Shown piece after piece: positions 7,397 through 13,856 of a stretch of DNA of 13,856 nt (positions are counted from its first letter, which is position 1; the number at the start of each line of letters is the position of its first letter). The DNA is taken from contig DNXU01000199.1 of the NCBI GenBank assembly GCA_003505715.1, positions 8,053-21,908 of the forward strand, written 5' to 3'. The position numbers and the translations under genes were made by a program. Below the pieces are notes generated by a model that was given only the letters and a program-made list of their open reading frames with translations, made no database searches and was not told the origin of the DNA. This stretch comes from Cyanobacteria bacterium UBA8803. GTDB lineage: Bacteria; Cyanobacteriota; Cyanobacteriia; Cyanobacteriales; Coleofasciculaceae.

Positions 7397-7687
7397 TCAA
7401 TGTGGGTCAAATCTTGCTTGATTCATTGCTCGAATCTCTTGCGATCGCTGCCGTCGCTGTTGTAAATAAGCCTCAACTTCCTGCTGATGCTTGAGATAGA
7501 AGGCAATTGTGGCGTAGATGTCGGCTAAATTCAGCGAAGGGTATCGATAAGCAATTTCCTCTGCCGTTGCACCCTGATTAAAGACAGCAACCACAGTATC
7601 TAAGGTTACACGAGTTTTTCCAACGAGAATTACACCATCTTCATTCGCTTGTAGAGGAGCAGCTTCAGCCACAATTGCTAATGTCAT
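7397..7687 (-). CDS. DUF433 family antitoxin-like protein without a toxin partner
   Basis: 96 residues from the ATG at 7687. The centre carries the DUF433 pattern: DGVILVGKTRVTLDTVVAVF, then a helix-turn-helix-like NQGATAEEIAYRYPSL and LADIYATIAFYLKH. The C terminus is basic and glutamine-rich. DUF433 proteins are usually the DNA-binding antitoxin of a pair with a PIN-like DUF5615 toxin encoded just downstream. Here the next gene downstream is the LAL regulator, so this copy is an orphan. A TTG start at 7699 would add four residues; the ATG fits the family start (MTLA). The gap to the LAL gene is 49 bases, so read-through into that gene is possible. Confidence 0.85.
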   Translation of the reverse strand: MTLAIVAEAAPLQANEDGVILVGKTRVTLDTVVAVFNQGATAEEIAYRYPSLNLADIYATIAFYLKHQQEVEAYLQQRRQRSQEIRAMNQARFDPH

Positions 7688-7737
7688 AAACACTTCCAAA
7701 TTTGCTATCTTGATCGTAACAGATGAAAGTTTACCTC

Positions 7738-7803
7738 AGAGTAAATTGTAGACTGCGCTGTTTCCCAGCCTGCTAACTCTAATTAGTTTTGATTTTTTAC
7801 TCT
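7738..7803. repeat. Intergenic region with distant inverted repeat AGAGTAAA/TTTACTCT
   Basis: Perfect 8-bp complementary arms lie 50 bases apart in the 173-base gap upstream of the orphan DUF433 gene. They are too far apart for a simple hairpin, but could be paired operator half-sites. AT-rich sequence makes chance pairing plausible. No gene is seen in this gap. Confidence 0.2.
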
Positions 7804-7860
7804 AAAACCTCCGCGAAGTCTATAAATATTACCGTAATCTTCAACTAGTGGATAACAATT

Positions 7861-8253
7861 TTATGGAATAAAAAGACGACTCACCCCTAAGTAGTTTTCG
7901 ACGTACATCATGATGTCAATCAGACGAGCACTACATTGTTCACGATATTCTCTTTCAAGAAGTCGATCAAGATTGCCAATTGTAATTACAGGCAATGACG
8001 TAAACGTTCCTTCCTCGCGCATTGTCTGCTCTAGCGAGTCATTTCCCTTAGCATTCCGATTTGCAGTCAGTAAGAACATTTGGTTGTCTTGAGCAAATCG
8101 CCATACCACACGATCGCTACTGTCAACAGCTAGACCAACCTCTTCAAAAAAGACAAAGCGAATGGGAAGCAAATCAAGCCAACCTTCAGAGTATAAAGTT
8201 CCTTGCAGCAGAACAATGTAACCCTTAAGATGATGGTCAACTAAAACAATCAT
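7861..8253 (-). CDS. PIN-like toxin candidate (DUF5615 type) of a DUF433 pair
   Basis: 130 residues from the ATG at 8253. The N terminus MIVLVDHHLKGY resembles the opening of DUF5615 proteins, where an early Asp (here D6) belongs to the PIN-like acidic site. Further acidic residues at D44/D47 (AVDSSDRVVW) and the LLTANRN strand near 61-67, followed by D72, fit the same Rossmann-like layout, in which the usual TxDxD is replaced by TANRN. PIN-fold toxins cleave RNA. Its start overlaps the stop of the DUF433 gene by the four bases ATGA, so the two are translationally coupled. The longer frame to 8280 would only extend the overlap. The pairing supports the toxin call more than the sequence does; sequence similarity to the family is modest. 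Confidence 0.7.
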   Translation of the reverse strand: MIVLVDHHLKGYIVLLQGTLYSEGWLDLLPIRFVFFEEVGLAVDSSDRVVWRFAQDNQMFLLTANRNAKGNDSLEQTMREEGTFTSLPVITIGNLDRLLEREYREQCSARLIDIMMYVENYLGVSRLFIP

Positions 8254-8624
8254 GGAACCAGCCCAAGCTTTGTTTTCCAAGCCTGGAGTTTAGCATAAAT
8301 TTCCTCTTGCCCTGGTTTTGGAGGTAGCTTAGCAATGGCTGCTAATCGATCGCGGTTGCGTTCTTCCCAGTATTGGCGGATTTCTTCTCTGGTTTTCAGG
8401 ACACTTTGATATTCTGCTTCTACATCAGTCCGATGAGCATCAATGTAGGAAAGTGCTGCATCCAGTTGTTCTTCCGTGAGAGGAAGCCAGTTACGAATCA
8501 GCTTTGGTGTCCATCCCGCCTTCAAATGATCTATAACATCATAGATAGTGATGCGAGTGCCAGCAATGGACAATCCACGCTCTGTACGAATGATCGCTGC
8601 TTGCCCATTTGATGCCAGAGTCAT
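8250..8624 (-). CDS. DUF433 family antitoxin-like protein, paired
   Basis: 124 residues from the ATG at 8624. The core reads RGLSIAGTRITIYDVIDHLK, then GWTPKLIRNWLPLTEEQLDAALSYIDAH, the DUF433 arrangement of a beta hairpin and a helix-turn-helix. The C-terminal third is charged and helical and longer than in the orphan copy at 7397; it likely wraps and blocks the partner toxin. An AAGGAG lies 8 bases before the chosen ATG; the longer frame back to 8702 has no such support and would cover the promoter-region palindrome. It overlaps the PIN-like gene by ATGA. In such modules the antitoxin usually represses its own promoter; the palindrome at 8681-8696 is a candidate site. Confidence 0.87.
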   Translation of the reverse strand: MTLASNGQAAIIRTERGLSIAGTRITIYDVIDHLKAGWTPKLIRNWLPLTEEQLDAALSYIDAHRTDVEAEYQSVLKTREEIRQYWEERNRDRLAAIAKLPPKPGQEEIYAKLQAWKTKLGLVP

Positions 8625-8632
8625 ATTCAATG

Positions 8633-8638
8633 CTCCTT
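8633..8638 (-). promoter_or_regulatory. Ribosome binding site fixing the paired DUF433 start
   Basis: AAGGAG on the minus strand, 8 bases before the ATG at 8624. It supports the 124-residue protein over the longer frame from 8702. Confidence 0.65.
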
Positions 8639-8680
8639 GAAGACTAACTCTATGATACCCGTTAAAAAACTCACGGTAGA

Positions 8681-8696
8681 TCAGGGTACACCCTGA
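8681..8696. promoter_or_regulatory. Near-perfect 16-bp palindrome, candidate operator
   Basis: TCAGGGT and ACCCTGA are exact complements around a central AC. The site lies 56 bases before the DUF433 start in the 253-base divergent gap shared with the phytochrome gene (8878). It suits autoregulation by the antitoxin; an effect on the phytochrome promoter is possible but less likely by distance. Confidence 0.45.
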
Positions 8697-8840
8697 GCAC
8701 ACAGATCAATCAGTGCGACAGATCGATTGGATGCTGACTTCGGCTAACAATGACCCTCGCTGGAGTAAGCTACCCGTGCTGTTTCTATCAGGTCATAACG
8801 ATGCCGAAAATGATGGGCTAAAGGAGATACAGGTTTAGGA

Positions 8841-8857
8841 TGTGGGGTGTGGGGTGT
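8841..8857 (+). repeat. Short tandem repeat TGTGGGG
   Basis: Two full copies and part of a third of a 7-bp unit, 20 bases before the phytochrome start. It resembles short tandem repeats common between cyanobacterial genes. The rest of the gap 8625-8877 shows no gene and no convincing promoter boxes, apart from the palindrome at 8681-8696. Confidence 0.5.
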
Positions 8858-8877
8858 TAATCATATAGAATCTGACC

Positions 8878-11800
8878 ATGAATGAAAGCAATTTTTTTTG
8901 CCCACAAACAGTAGATCTAACTAACTGTGACAAAGAGCCGATTCATATCCCTGGCTTAATTCAAGCTCACGGACTTATTTTTGTTTGTCAAGAACCTCAG
9001 CTGAAAATATTACAAGTTAGTAACAATACTATTCAAGTTCTCGGCATTCATCCTCAAGAAATTTTGGGGCAGGAATTAAAAAAAATTATCGACTCAGAAC
9101 TAATTCATCAAATTAAGGAAAAATTGCAGGAAGGATTGGCAACAATCAATCCACTCAAGTTGTCTATCAATACTCAAAAAGGAAAACTATTCTTTGATGG
9201 CATTATCCATCGTTCTGATGGAGCGCTAATTCTTGAATTAGAACCCGTTAACTCAAAAGAAGTTAGTAATTTTTTCAGCCTTTATCATTTAGTGCAAGCA
9301 CCCATTGCCAAAATCCAAAAAACACTCACCTTGAAGGAACTATGTCAAGCGATTGTCGAGGAAGTGCGCAAATTAACAGGGTTTGACCGAGTGATGGTCT
9401 ATCAATTTGACGAGGAAGATGCGGGTACAGTCATAGCCGAAGATAAGTTAGAGGGATTAAATCCTTATCTGGGCTTACATTATCCTGCTTCAGACATTCC
9501 TCGTCAAGCAAGGCAATTGTACGCGCTCAATTTACTACGGTTAATCCCTGATGTGAATTATCAACCTGTAGAACTAATTCCTGTTGATAATCCAGTTACT
9601 AATCAGCCCCTCGATCTGAGCTTCAGTGTTTTAAGAAGCGTTTCTCCCATACATGTTGAGTATCTCAAAAATATGGGTGTTGGGGCTTCAATGTCAATCT
9701 CATTAATGCGCAGCCAGAAACTCTGGGGGTTAATTGCTTGCCATCATCAGTCACCGAAGTATGTTTCCTATGAGGTACGTACTGCTTGCGAACTGTTAGG
9801 GAAAGTAATGGCTTTAGAACTAAGTGCTAAAGAAGATAATGAGAGATTAGATTACAGGTTAAAATTAAATTCGATTCAGTCTAAATTTGTCGAATCTATT
9901 TCCCAAGAGCAGAGCTTTGGAGACGGTTTACTGAAGGAGAGCAGTAATTTATTAGACTTGGTAGGCGCTCAAGGGGCAGCCATTTGTGCTAATAAAAATT
10001 TAACTCTTATTGGTAAAACGCCTGAGTTGGCCGATATTCAAGAGTTAATCAATTGGCTGGCAAAAAATATGGAGCAGGATATTTTTTATACAGATTCTTT
10101 ACCTAAAATGTATCCAGCCGCTGAGAAATTCAAAGAGGTCGCTAGTGGATTGCTAGCGCTTTCTATATCTAATTTACAAAAGCATTATGTTGTGTGGTTT
10201 CGTCCCGAAGTCATTCAAACCGTAAACTGGGCAGGTAATCCAAATAAGCCCGTTGAAGCTAAACAGAATGGAGATATACGTCTAACGCCTCGTAAATCGT
10301 TTGAGCTATGGCAAGAAACGGTGCGATGTAAGTCTTTACCTTGGCAGCCCTGTGAAGTCGAAATTGCTTTAGAACTGAGAAGCGCGATTGTCGGGATTGT
10401 GTTACGTAAAGCTGATGAACTCGCCAAAGTGAATCAGCAATTAACGCTAGCCTTGTCAGCTGCTCAAATGGGAATTTGGGATTGGGATTTACTAACCAAT
10501 CAGATTACTTGGTCAAGCGGTCACGAACAGTTATTTGGATTGGCACCCGGAACATTTGATGGCACTTATGAAGCATTTGCAGCCTGCGTTTATCCAGAAG
10601 ACCGAGAAACGATCGCTTTAGCGGTAGAACAGGCACGCCTTAAAAGGCAGGATTACCAGCATCAATTCCGAGTAGTTTGGACTGATGGTAGCATCCACTG
10701 GATTGAGGGGAAGGGCAAATTTTTCTATGACACGGATGGCAAAGCGGTGCGGATGCTGGGGACAGTGGTGGAAATTAGCGATCGCAAAGCCAGAGAAGCC
10801 CAACTGCGCCTGCTAGAATCCGTCGTTGTTACAACTAATGATGCAGTACTGATTACCGAGGCAGAACCCATTGACGAACCCGGCCCCCGGATTATTTACG
10901 TCAATCCGGCCTTCACCCGCATGACGGGCTATACCTTAGAGGAAGTTGTCGGCAAAACTCCCCGTATCTTGCAAGGGGAAAAAACAGACCCGACAGTTTT
11001 AGCTCGGATTCGGACAGCCTTGCAAAACTGGCAATCCGTGCGGGTTGACCTGATCAATTATCGCAAAGACGGTTCCCTTTTCTGGGTGGAAGTCAGTATT
11101 GTGCCAGTTGCGGATGAAACAGGGTGGTATACCAATTGGGTGGCAGTGCAGCGAGATATTACACAACGCAAGCAAGCCGAAGTGGCTCTACAGCAACTCA
11201 ATGAACAGTTAGAAATTCGAGTTCAACAGCGAACTCAGGCATTAGAACGATCTCAAGCTGCCTTACAACAGCAAATGGAACGAGAACGGTTGATGGTGGC
11301 GATCGCTCAACAAATCCGCCAGTCCCTAGAACTGACAGAAATCCTCAACACTAGCGTTAGTCAAGTGCAACAGTTGCTAGCGGCTGACCGAGTGGTGGTT
11401 TATCGCATCTGGCCAGATCATACCGGAACTGTGATCGCCGAAGCGATTGCACCACCATGGCCGAAGATAGCCAACATGACCTTACCAGAAGAGGCTTTCC
11501 CCAAACACTGCCGTCAGACCTACGCTCAGAGCAAGGTCTACACTCTAACTGATCGCCTTCGCAATGAAGCTTTGCTACCCTGTATGGTGGAATTTCTAGA
11601 ACAGATTCAAGTTAGAGCCGAACTAGTCGTTCCCATTATCCAACCAAATACCCTTTGGGGACTGCTGATTACCCATCAGTGTTCTGGACCTAGAGAGTGG
11701 CAACCTTGGGAAGTCGAATTGCTTGTCTCATTAGCTAACCAGATGGCGATCGCCATTCAGCAATCGGAACTTTACCAGCAACTTCAGGACGAACTCAGGG

Positions 11801-12879
11801 AACGTCAGCAGGTAGCAGCAGCCTTGCGGCAGAGTGAAGCCGAATTCCGTTCCTTAAGTGAGAATTCGCCAGTTGGGATCTTCCGCATTGATGCACGGGG
11901 ACGCTGTACTTATACCAATCCACGCTGTCAGGCGATCTGTGGCTACACCTATGCAGAGGCGTTGGGAGAAGGCTGGTTACAGTTCGTTCACCCAGAAGAT
12001 CGAGCGTGGCTAATGGCAGAATGGTCGCAAACCCTATCCGAACAACAGGAATTCTCAGCTGAGGTGCGCTATGTCCATAAAGATGGCACAATTCATTTTG
12101 CTCAGATGAGAACATCTCCCCTGTGTAGGACTAGCAGCCAATTAATGGGTCATGTCGGCACCGTAGAGGATGTCACTGAACGTCGAGCCATTGAACAGAT
12201 GAAAAACGAGTTTATCTCGATTGTCAGTCACGAACTGCGAACGCCCCTAGCTTCAATTCACGGTTCTCTGGGGTTACTCGCCGCCGGAGTCTTAAAAAAC
12301 AAGCCGGAATCTGCCCAACAGATGTTAGATATCGCCGCTCAAAATACCGAACGTTTAGTGCGTCTGATTAATGATATTCTCGATTTAGAGCGACTAGATG
12401 CACACAAAGTCAATCTGGTCAAGCAGTGGTGCGATGCGGCGACAATCATGCGCCAGTCTGTGGAAACAGTACAATCTTTGGCAGTAGAAAGCCAGATCGC
12501 GCTATCTATTCAGCCGACTTCTGTTCAAGTCTGGGCGGATCGCGATCGCATTATTCAGACTTTGGTGAATCTGGTGAGCAACGCGATTAAATTTTCACCC
12601 CCTCATAGTACCGTCACGCTGAATGTTCAAGAGCAAGCTGACCGGATTTTATTTCAAGTGCAAGACCAAGGACGAGGCATTCCTGCCGATAAGTTAGAAA
12701 CTATCTTTGGACGGTTTCAGCAGGTCGATGCTTCCGATTCTCGTTCCAAAGGGGGGACAGGTTTGGGTTTAGCTATCTGTAAAAGCATCGTACAGCAGCA
12801 CGGCGGCAGAATTTGGGTCGAAAGTTTTGTCGGAGAGGGCAGTAAGTTCTATTTTACCCTGCCCATCCCACTGGATTAG
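8878..12879 (+). CDS. Bacteriophytochrome sensor histidine kinase with extra PAS and CBCR-like GAF domains
   Basis: The 1333-residue protein starts with a phytochrome core. The PAS_2 domain carries C17 in TNCDKEPIHIPG, the biliverdin-linking Cys of bacteriophytochromes. The GAF has PASDIP (D206), SPIHVEYL (I258, H259) and IACHHQSP (H289); I258 sits where plant and Cph1-type phytochromes have their Cys. The PHY domain shows WFRPE (440-444) and PRKSF (471-475). Then come PAS (about 522-635), a LOV-like PAS (about 642-765, Pro695 where LOV has Cys), a coiled coil, a GAF (about 805-970) with C902, a third PAS (about 986-1105), HisKA with H1118 (SHELRTP), and HATPase_c with N1235, D1263 and GGTGLGL (1292-1298). 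It should be a cytoplasmic red/far-red kinase signalling to an unlinked response regulator; no receiver domain is seen. A stop codon four codons before the ATG fixes the start, though no good ribosome site precedes it. Confidence 0.93.
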   Translation: MNESNFFCPQTVDLTNCDKEPIHIPGLIQAHGLIFVCQEPQLKILQVSNNTIQVLGIHPQEILGQELKKIIDSELIHQIKEKLQEGLATINPLKLSINTQKGKLFFDGIIHRSDGALILELEPVNSKEVSNFFSLYHLVQAPIAKIQKTLTLKELCQAIVEEVRKLTGFDRVMVYQFDEEDAGTVIAEDKLEGLNPYLGLHYPASDIPRQARQLYALNLLRLIPDVNYQPVELIPVDNPVTNQPLDLSFSVLRSVSPIHVEYLKNMGVGASMSISLMRSQKLWGLIACHHQSPKYVSYEVRTACELLGKVMALELSAKEDNERLDYRLKLNSIQSKFVESISQEQSFGDGLLKESSNLLDLVGAQGAAICANKNLTLIGKTPELADIQELINWLAKNMEQDIFYTDSLPKMYPAAEKFKEVASGLLALSISNLQKHYVVWFRPEVIQTVNWAGNPNKPVEAKQNGDIRLTPRKSFELWQETVRCKSLPWQPCEVEIALELRSAIVGIVLRKADELAKVNQQLTLALSAAQMGIWDWDLLTNQITWSSGHEQLFGLAPGTFDGTYEAFAACVYPEDRETIALAVEQARLKRQDYQHQFRVVWTDGSIHWIEGKGKFFYDTDGKAVRMLGTVVEISDRKAREAQLRLLESVVVTTNDAVLITEAEPIDEPGPRIIYVNPAFTRMTGYTLEEVVGKTPRILQGEKTDPTVLARIRTALQNWQSVRVDLINYRKDGSLFWVEVSIVPVADETGWYTNWVAVQRDITQRKQAEVALQQLNEQLEIRVQQRTQALERSQAALQQQMERERLMVAIAQQIRQSLELTEILNTSVSQVQQLLAADRVVVYRIWPDHTGTVIAEAIAPPWPKIANMTLPEEAFPKHCRQTYAQSKVYTLTDRLRNEALLPCMVEFLEQIQVRAELVVPIIQPNTLWGLLITHQCSGPREWQPWEVELLVSLANQMAIAIQQSELYQQLQDELRERQQVAAALRQSEAEFRSLSENSPVGIFRIDARGRCTYTNPRCQAICGYTYAEALGEGWLQFVHPEDRAWLMAEWSQTLSEQQEFSAEVRYVHKDGTIHFAQMRTSPLCRTSSQLMGHVGTVEDVTERRAIEQMKNEFISIVSHELRTPLASIHGSLGLLAAGVLKNKPESAQQMLDIAAQNTERLVRLINDILDLERLDAHKVNLVKQWCDAATIMRQSVETVQSLAVESQIALSIQPTSVQVWADRDRIIQTLVNLVSNAIKFSPPHSTVTLNVQEQADRILFQVQDQGRGIPADKLETIFGRFQQVDASDSRSKGGTGLGLAICKSIVQQHGGRIWVESFVGEGSKFYFTLPIPLD

Positions 12880-12951
12880 TAGGCTAGTGCGGTGAAGGCA
12901 GTCCGGATGAAAAAATTTCACAGCCATGAATAAAAGTAGTATTTCCCACTT

Positions 12952-12979
12952 CCGACTCTCGACTCCCGACTCCCGATTC
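12952..12979. repeat. STRR-type heptamer repeat (CCGACTC)n
   Basis: Four consecutive 7-bp units (CCGACTC, TCGACTC, CCGACTC, CCGATTC) lie in the 129-base gap between the phytochrome and DUF4118 genes. Such short tandemly repeated repetitive sequences are typical of cyanobacterial intergenic DNA. It ends 12 bases before the AGGAG of the next gene. Confidence 0.75.
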
Positions 12980-13008
12980 AAGTCAGAAGGGAGGAGACAG
13001 ACATAGGC

Positions 13009-13856
13009 ATGGAATTTTATCACAAATTTTTTCCCTACGCAGTGGCGATTAGTTGGACTGCGATCGCCCTCCTGCTGAAACTATGGCTAGCACCCTTTCT
13101 GTCCCGAACCATTGGCGCATTTTTCTACATCGCCATCATTGTGAGTACCTGGTATGGTGGCTTTCGATCGGGGTTCGTTGCAGTTGTGCTTTCCACATTG
13201 GCAATCAATTATTTTTTTACTCCTCCCCAATATCAACTTGGGATCGAGCGACCAGAGGATGTATTTCAACTTGCCATTTTCTTCCTGGTTGCCTTTACGC
13301 TCAACCTCCTGACTAGCAATTTTCGAGACAGCAAACAAAAGATTGAGCTTCAGCAATCCGAGCTGTTTGAACAGGTACAAACTGAACTGGCAGAGCGGAA
13401 ACTCGTCATAGCTGCGTTGCAAGAAAGGGAAGCTATCCTGCGGTTATTTGCCCAGTATGTACCTGCTGGCATTGCTATGTTTGATAGGGATATGCACTAT
13501 CTGATCGCAAGCCAGCGCTGGGTAGATGAATACAACCTCGAGTCGGTGGAATCCTTGATTAATCGATCACACTACGAGATCTTTCCCGAAATTCCCGAAC
13601 GATGGCGGCAGATTCATCAACGGTGTTTGGCTGGGGCGATCGAGAAATGTGAAGAAGATTTGTTTGTGCGAGCAGATGGGACGCAGCAATGGATATGGTG
13701 GGAAATTCACCCGTGGCATACCGCCACAGATGAAATTGGCGGCATAATCATATTTTCTGTCGATATTACCAACCGCAAACACATAGAAATCGCCCTACGG
13801 GAAAGTCAAATCCAGCTTCAGCGGCAACTGGCTGAAATTGAAACCATCTACCAGTC
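13009..13856 (+). CDS. DUF4118 membrane protein with PAS domain, probable sensor kinase (3' truncated)
   Basis: 282 codons are visible and the frame is open at the window edge. Four hydrophobic segments (about 9-28, 33-50, 53-70 and 84-102) match DUF4118, the four-helix membrane region known from KdpD. The loop after the third segment contains NYFFTPP, typical of that region. A coiled-coil helix (about 106-142) leads to a PAS domain (about 144-256) ending in the usual VDITNRKHIE. The visible end (LRESQIQLQRQLAEIETIY) is another linker helix, so more PAS domains or a kinase module should follow. The start has AGGAG 12 bases upstream. It follows the phytochrome kinase in the same direction by 129 bases and could share its transcript. 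Calling it a kinase is inference, because the output domain is outside the window. Confidence 0.85.
   Translation, partial: MEFYHKFFPYAVAISWTAIALLLKLWLAPFLSRTIGAFFYIAIIVSTWYGGFRSGFVAVVLSTLAINYFFTPPQYQLGIERPEDVFQLAIFFLVAFTLNLLTSNFRDSKQKIELQQSELFEQVQTELAERKLVIAALQEREAILRLFAQYVPAGIAMFDRDMHYLIASQRWVDEYNLESVESLINRSHYEIFPEIPERWRQIHQRCLAGAIEKCEEDLFVRADGTQQWIWWEIHPWHTATDEIGGIIIFSVDITNRKHIEIALRESQIQLQRQLAEIETIYQ

Noticed and set aside
8821..8860. A mini-ORF (ATG at 8840, six codons) after AAGGAG at 8821-8826
   Set aside because: Spacing is 13 bases and the frame runs through the TGTGGGG tandem repeat; a regulatory leader peptide cannot be supported.
12769..13023. Minus-strand frame across the end of the phytochrome gene and the STRR repeat
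   Set aside because: It is antisense to the kinase ATP-binding domain and its N-terminal half is translated repeat sequence; no domain is seen.
1..13856. Mobile element or CRISPR array
   Set aside because: No transposase-like protein, terminal repeats with target duplications, or regularly spaced repeats were found on either strand; the only tandem repeats are the short 7-bp ones listed.

Overview
The window looks like chromosomal DNA from a cyanobacterium, probably a filamentous one. The octamer GCGATCGC (HIP1) recurs: nine copies lie in the large regulator gene alone, and others lie elsewhere. There is a 7-bp tandem repeat of the cyanobacterial STRR type. Gene content also fits: a STAND ATPase fused to a nucleotide cyclase, a biliverdin phytochrome kinase with a cyanobacteriochrome-like GAF domain, a DUF4118 membrane PAS protein, and DUF433/DUF5615 gene pairs. 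No rRNA, tRNA, CRISPR array or transposase was seen.

Layout. Positions 1-1682 (+) hold the 3' part of an nSTAND ATPase with a C-terminal class III adenylate/guanylate cyclase. It converges on a long run of minus-strand genes from 8624 down to 1747. In reading order these are: a DUF433 antitoxin-like gene and a PIN-like (DUF5615-type) gene joined by an ATGA overlap; a second DUF433 gene with no toxin partner; a 1031-residue LuxR-type ATPase regulator (LAL/MalT class); a ferritin-like diiron oxygenase resembling AurF; a VOC (glyoxalase-fold) protein; an SRPBCC protein; and a small protein resembling DUF6884. On the right, 8878-12879 (+) is a 1333-residue bacteriophytochrome histidine kinase. 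It is followed by the 5' part of a DUF4118-PAS sensor protein that runs off the window.

How the parts may work together (inference). The LAL regulator, diiron oxygenase, VOC and SRPBCC genes lie in one direction with short gaps and could form a regulated small-molecule oxidation cassette. Two dyads beside the oxygenase gene (4109-4129 upstream, 3096-3134 downstream) are candidate control elements. The DUF433/PIN-like pair looks like a type II toxin-antitoxin module, with a near-perfect palindrome (8681-8696) in its promoter region as a candidate operator. The phytochrome kinase and the DUF4118 protein form a separate rightward light/signal-sensing unit. All gene-free gaps are under 300 bases. 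The longest, 8625-8877, holds the divergent promoter region of the antitoxin and the phytochrome.
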